Assembly (NCBI GenBank): GCA_036897445.1
Contig: JAYMTL010000197.1
Location: 1 to 22,845, forward strand
Direction: 5' to 3'
Source: Pelargonium tetragonum
Lineage: Eukaryota > Streptophyta > Magnoliopsida > Geraniales > Geraniaceae
Length of the DNA stretch: 22,845 nucleotides
Shown here: in pieces, positions 22,619-22,845 of the stretch
How the letters are laid out: every line of letters starts with the position of its first letter
How positions within the stretch are numbered: the stretch's first letter is position 1
Position numbers and translations under genes: made by a program
Notes under the pieces: generated by a model
Database searches by the model: none
Told to the model about the DNA's origin: nothing
What the model saw: only the letters and a program-made list of their open reading frames with translations

Positions 22619-22845
22619 TCTATTTGGGAGGGGTCTTGAGAAGTTTGAGTACTTTTCGCATAGATAGGGGGAAATGCGACTTTTTAAAAAGCATAGAAAA
22701 TCCCGTTTAGAGAGCTAGTTTACCCTCGAAAATTCTTATAATCCCAGGTCAAACAAGGCCCGTTTGAAAGGAATCCTGAGAAGGTTTAGTACTTTTGGAC
22801 GTAGAGTAGGGTTCTTTTTCAATTTGTCTTTTTGGGAGGCATTAT
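22619..22845. repeat. Degenerate ~36-base direct repeat pair
   Basis: The segments at about 22636-22670 and 22776-22811 share GAGAAG-x-TT-x-AGTACTTTT followed by a G/A-rich tail ending in AGGG, roughly 27 of 36 positions. The word TTGGGAGG also occurs twice (about 22623 and 22832), but its spacing differs, so it is not part of the same register. The window edge cuts the second region, and further copies may lie beyond it. Confidence 0.4.

Noticed and set aside
1-22845. CRISPR array or regular short repeat array
   Set aside because: No set of identical direct repeats with regular spacing was seen; the short perfect duplications are single tandem pairs.
1-22845. Intrinsic terminators at the many T-runs
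   Set aside because: T-runs are abundant everywhere and none directly follows both a GC-rich hairpin and a gene.

Overview
I find no intact gene, rRNA, CRISPR array or complete tRNA in these 22.8 kb. The DNA is AT-rich (roughly 35-36% GC by eye). The longest ATG-started frame is 107 codons. The frames of 60-107 codons are about what chance gives at this composition, and none matches a protein family I know. The window therefore looks like a long stretch of decayed, gene-free DNA.

The organism is uncertain. Hand counts on six samples (about 840 bases) gave TpA/ApT near 1.5 and (CpA+TpG)/(ApC+GpT) near 0.7. Both lie in the range usually taken as a footprint of fungal repeat-induced point mutation (RIP), and the signal is strongest inside a repeat patch. 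Ancient, mutated repeat DNA in an AT-rich block of a filamentous fungus is my leading reading. Spacer DNA of a large plant- or alga-type mitochondrial genome is the main alternative. It would fit the AAGG/CTTT-rich style and the scattered tRNA-like words, but nothing identifies an organelle gene.

Layout: 1-5770 is unstructured spacer with a few palindromes and short repeats. 5770-7310 and 7861-7910 hold the first cluster of decayed repeats. 7911-9940 is spacer with one weak repeat pair. 9945-10570 holds a strand-biased patch and a second copy of the repeat at 5770. 10571-18430 is almost featureless. 18440-19920 holds two more copies of the main repeat family. 19921-22150 is spacer. 22150-22470 holds another copy, and 22619-22845 holds a short degenerate direct repeat.

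The main result is two diverged repeat families found by comparing the window with itself. R1 has copies at 6284-7310, 7861-7910, 18440-19130, 19640-19920 and 22150-22470, all on the plus strand, with possibly a minus-strand relative at 9945-10210. It is rich in CTA/TAC, shows traces of former coding sequence, and may be a fossil of an LTR-type element. R2 has copies at about 5770-5960 and 10290-10570. All alignments were made by eye.
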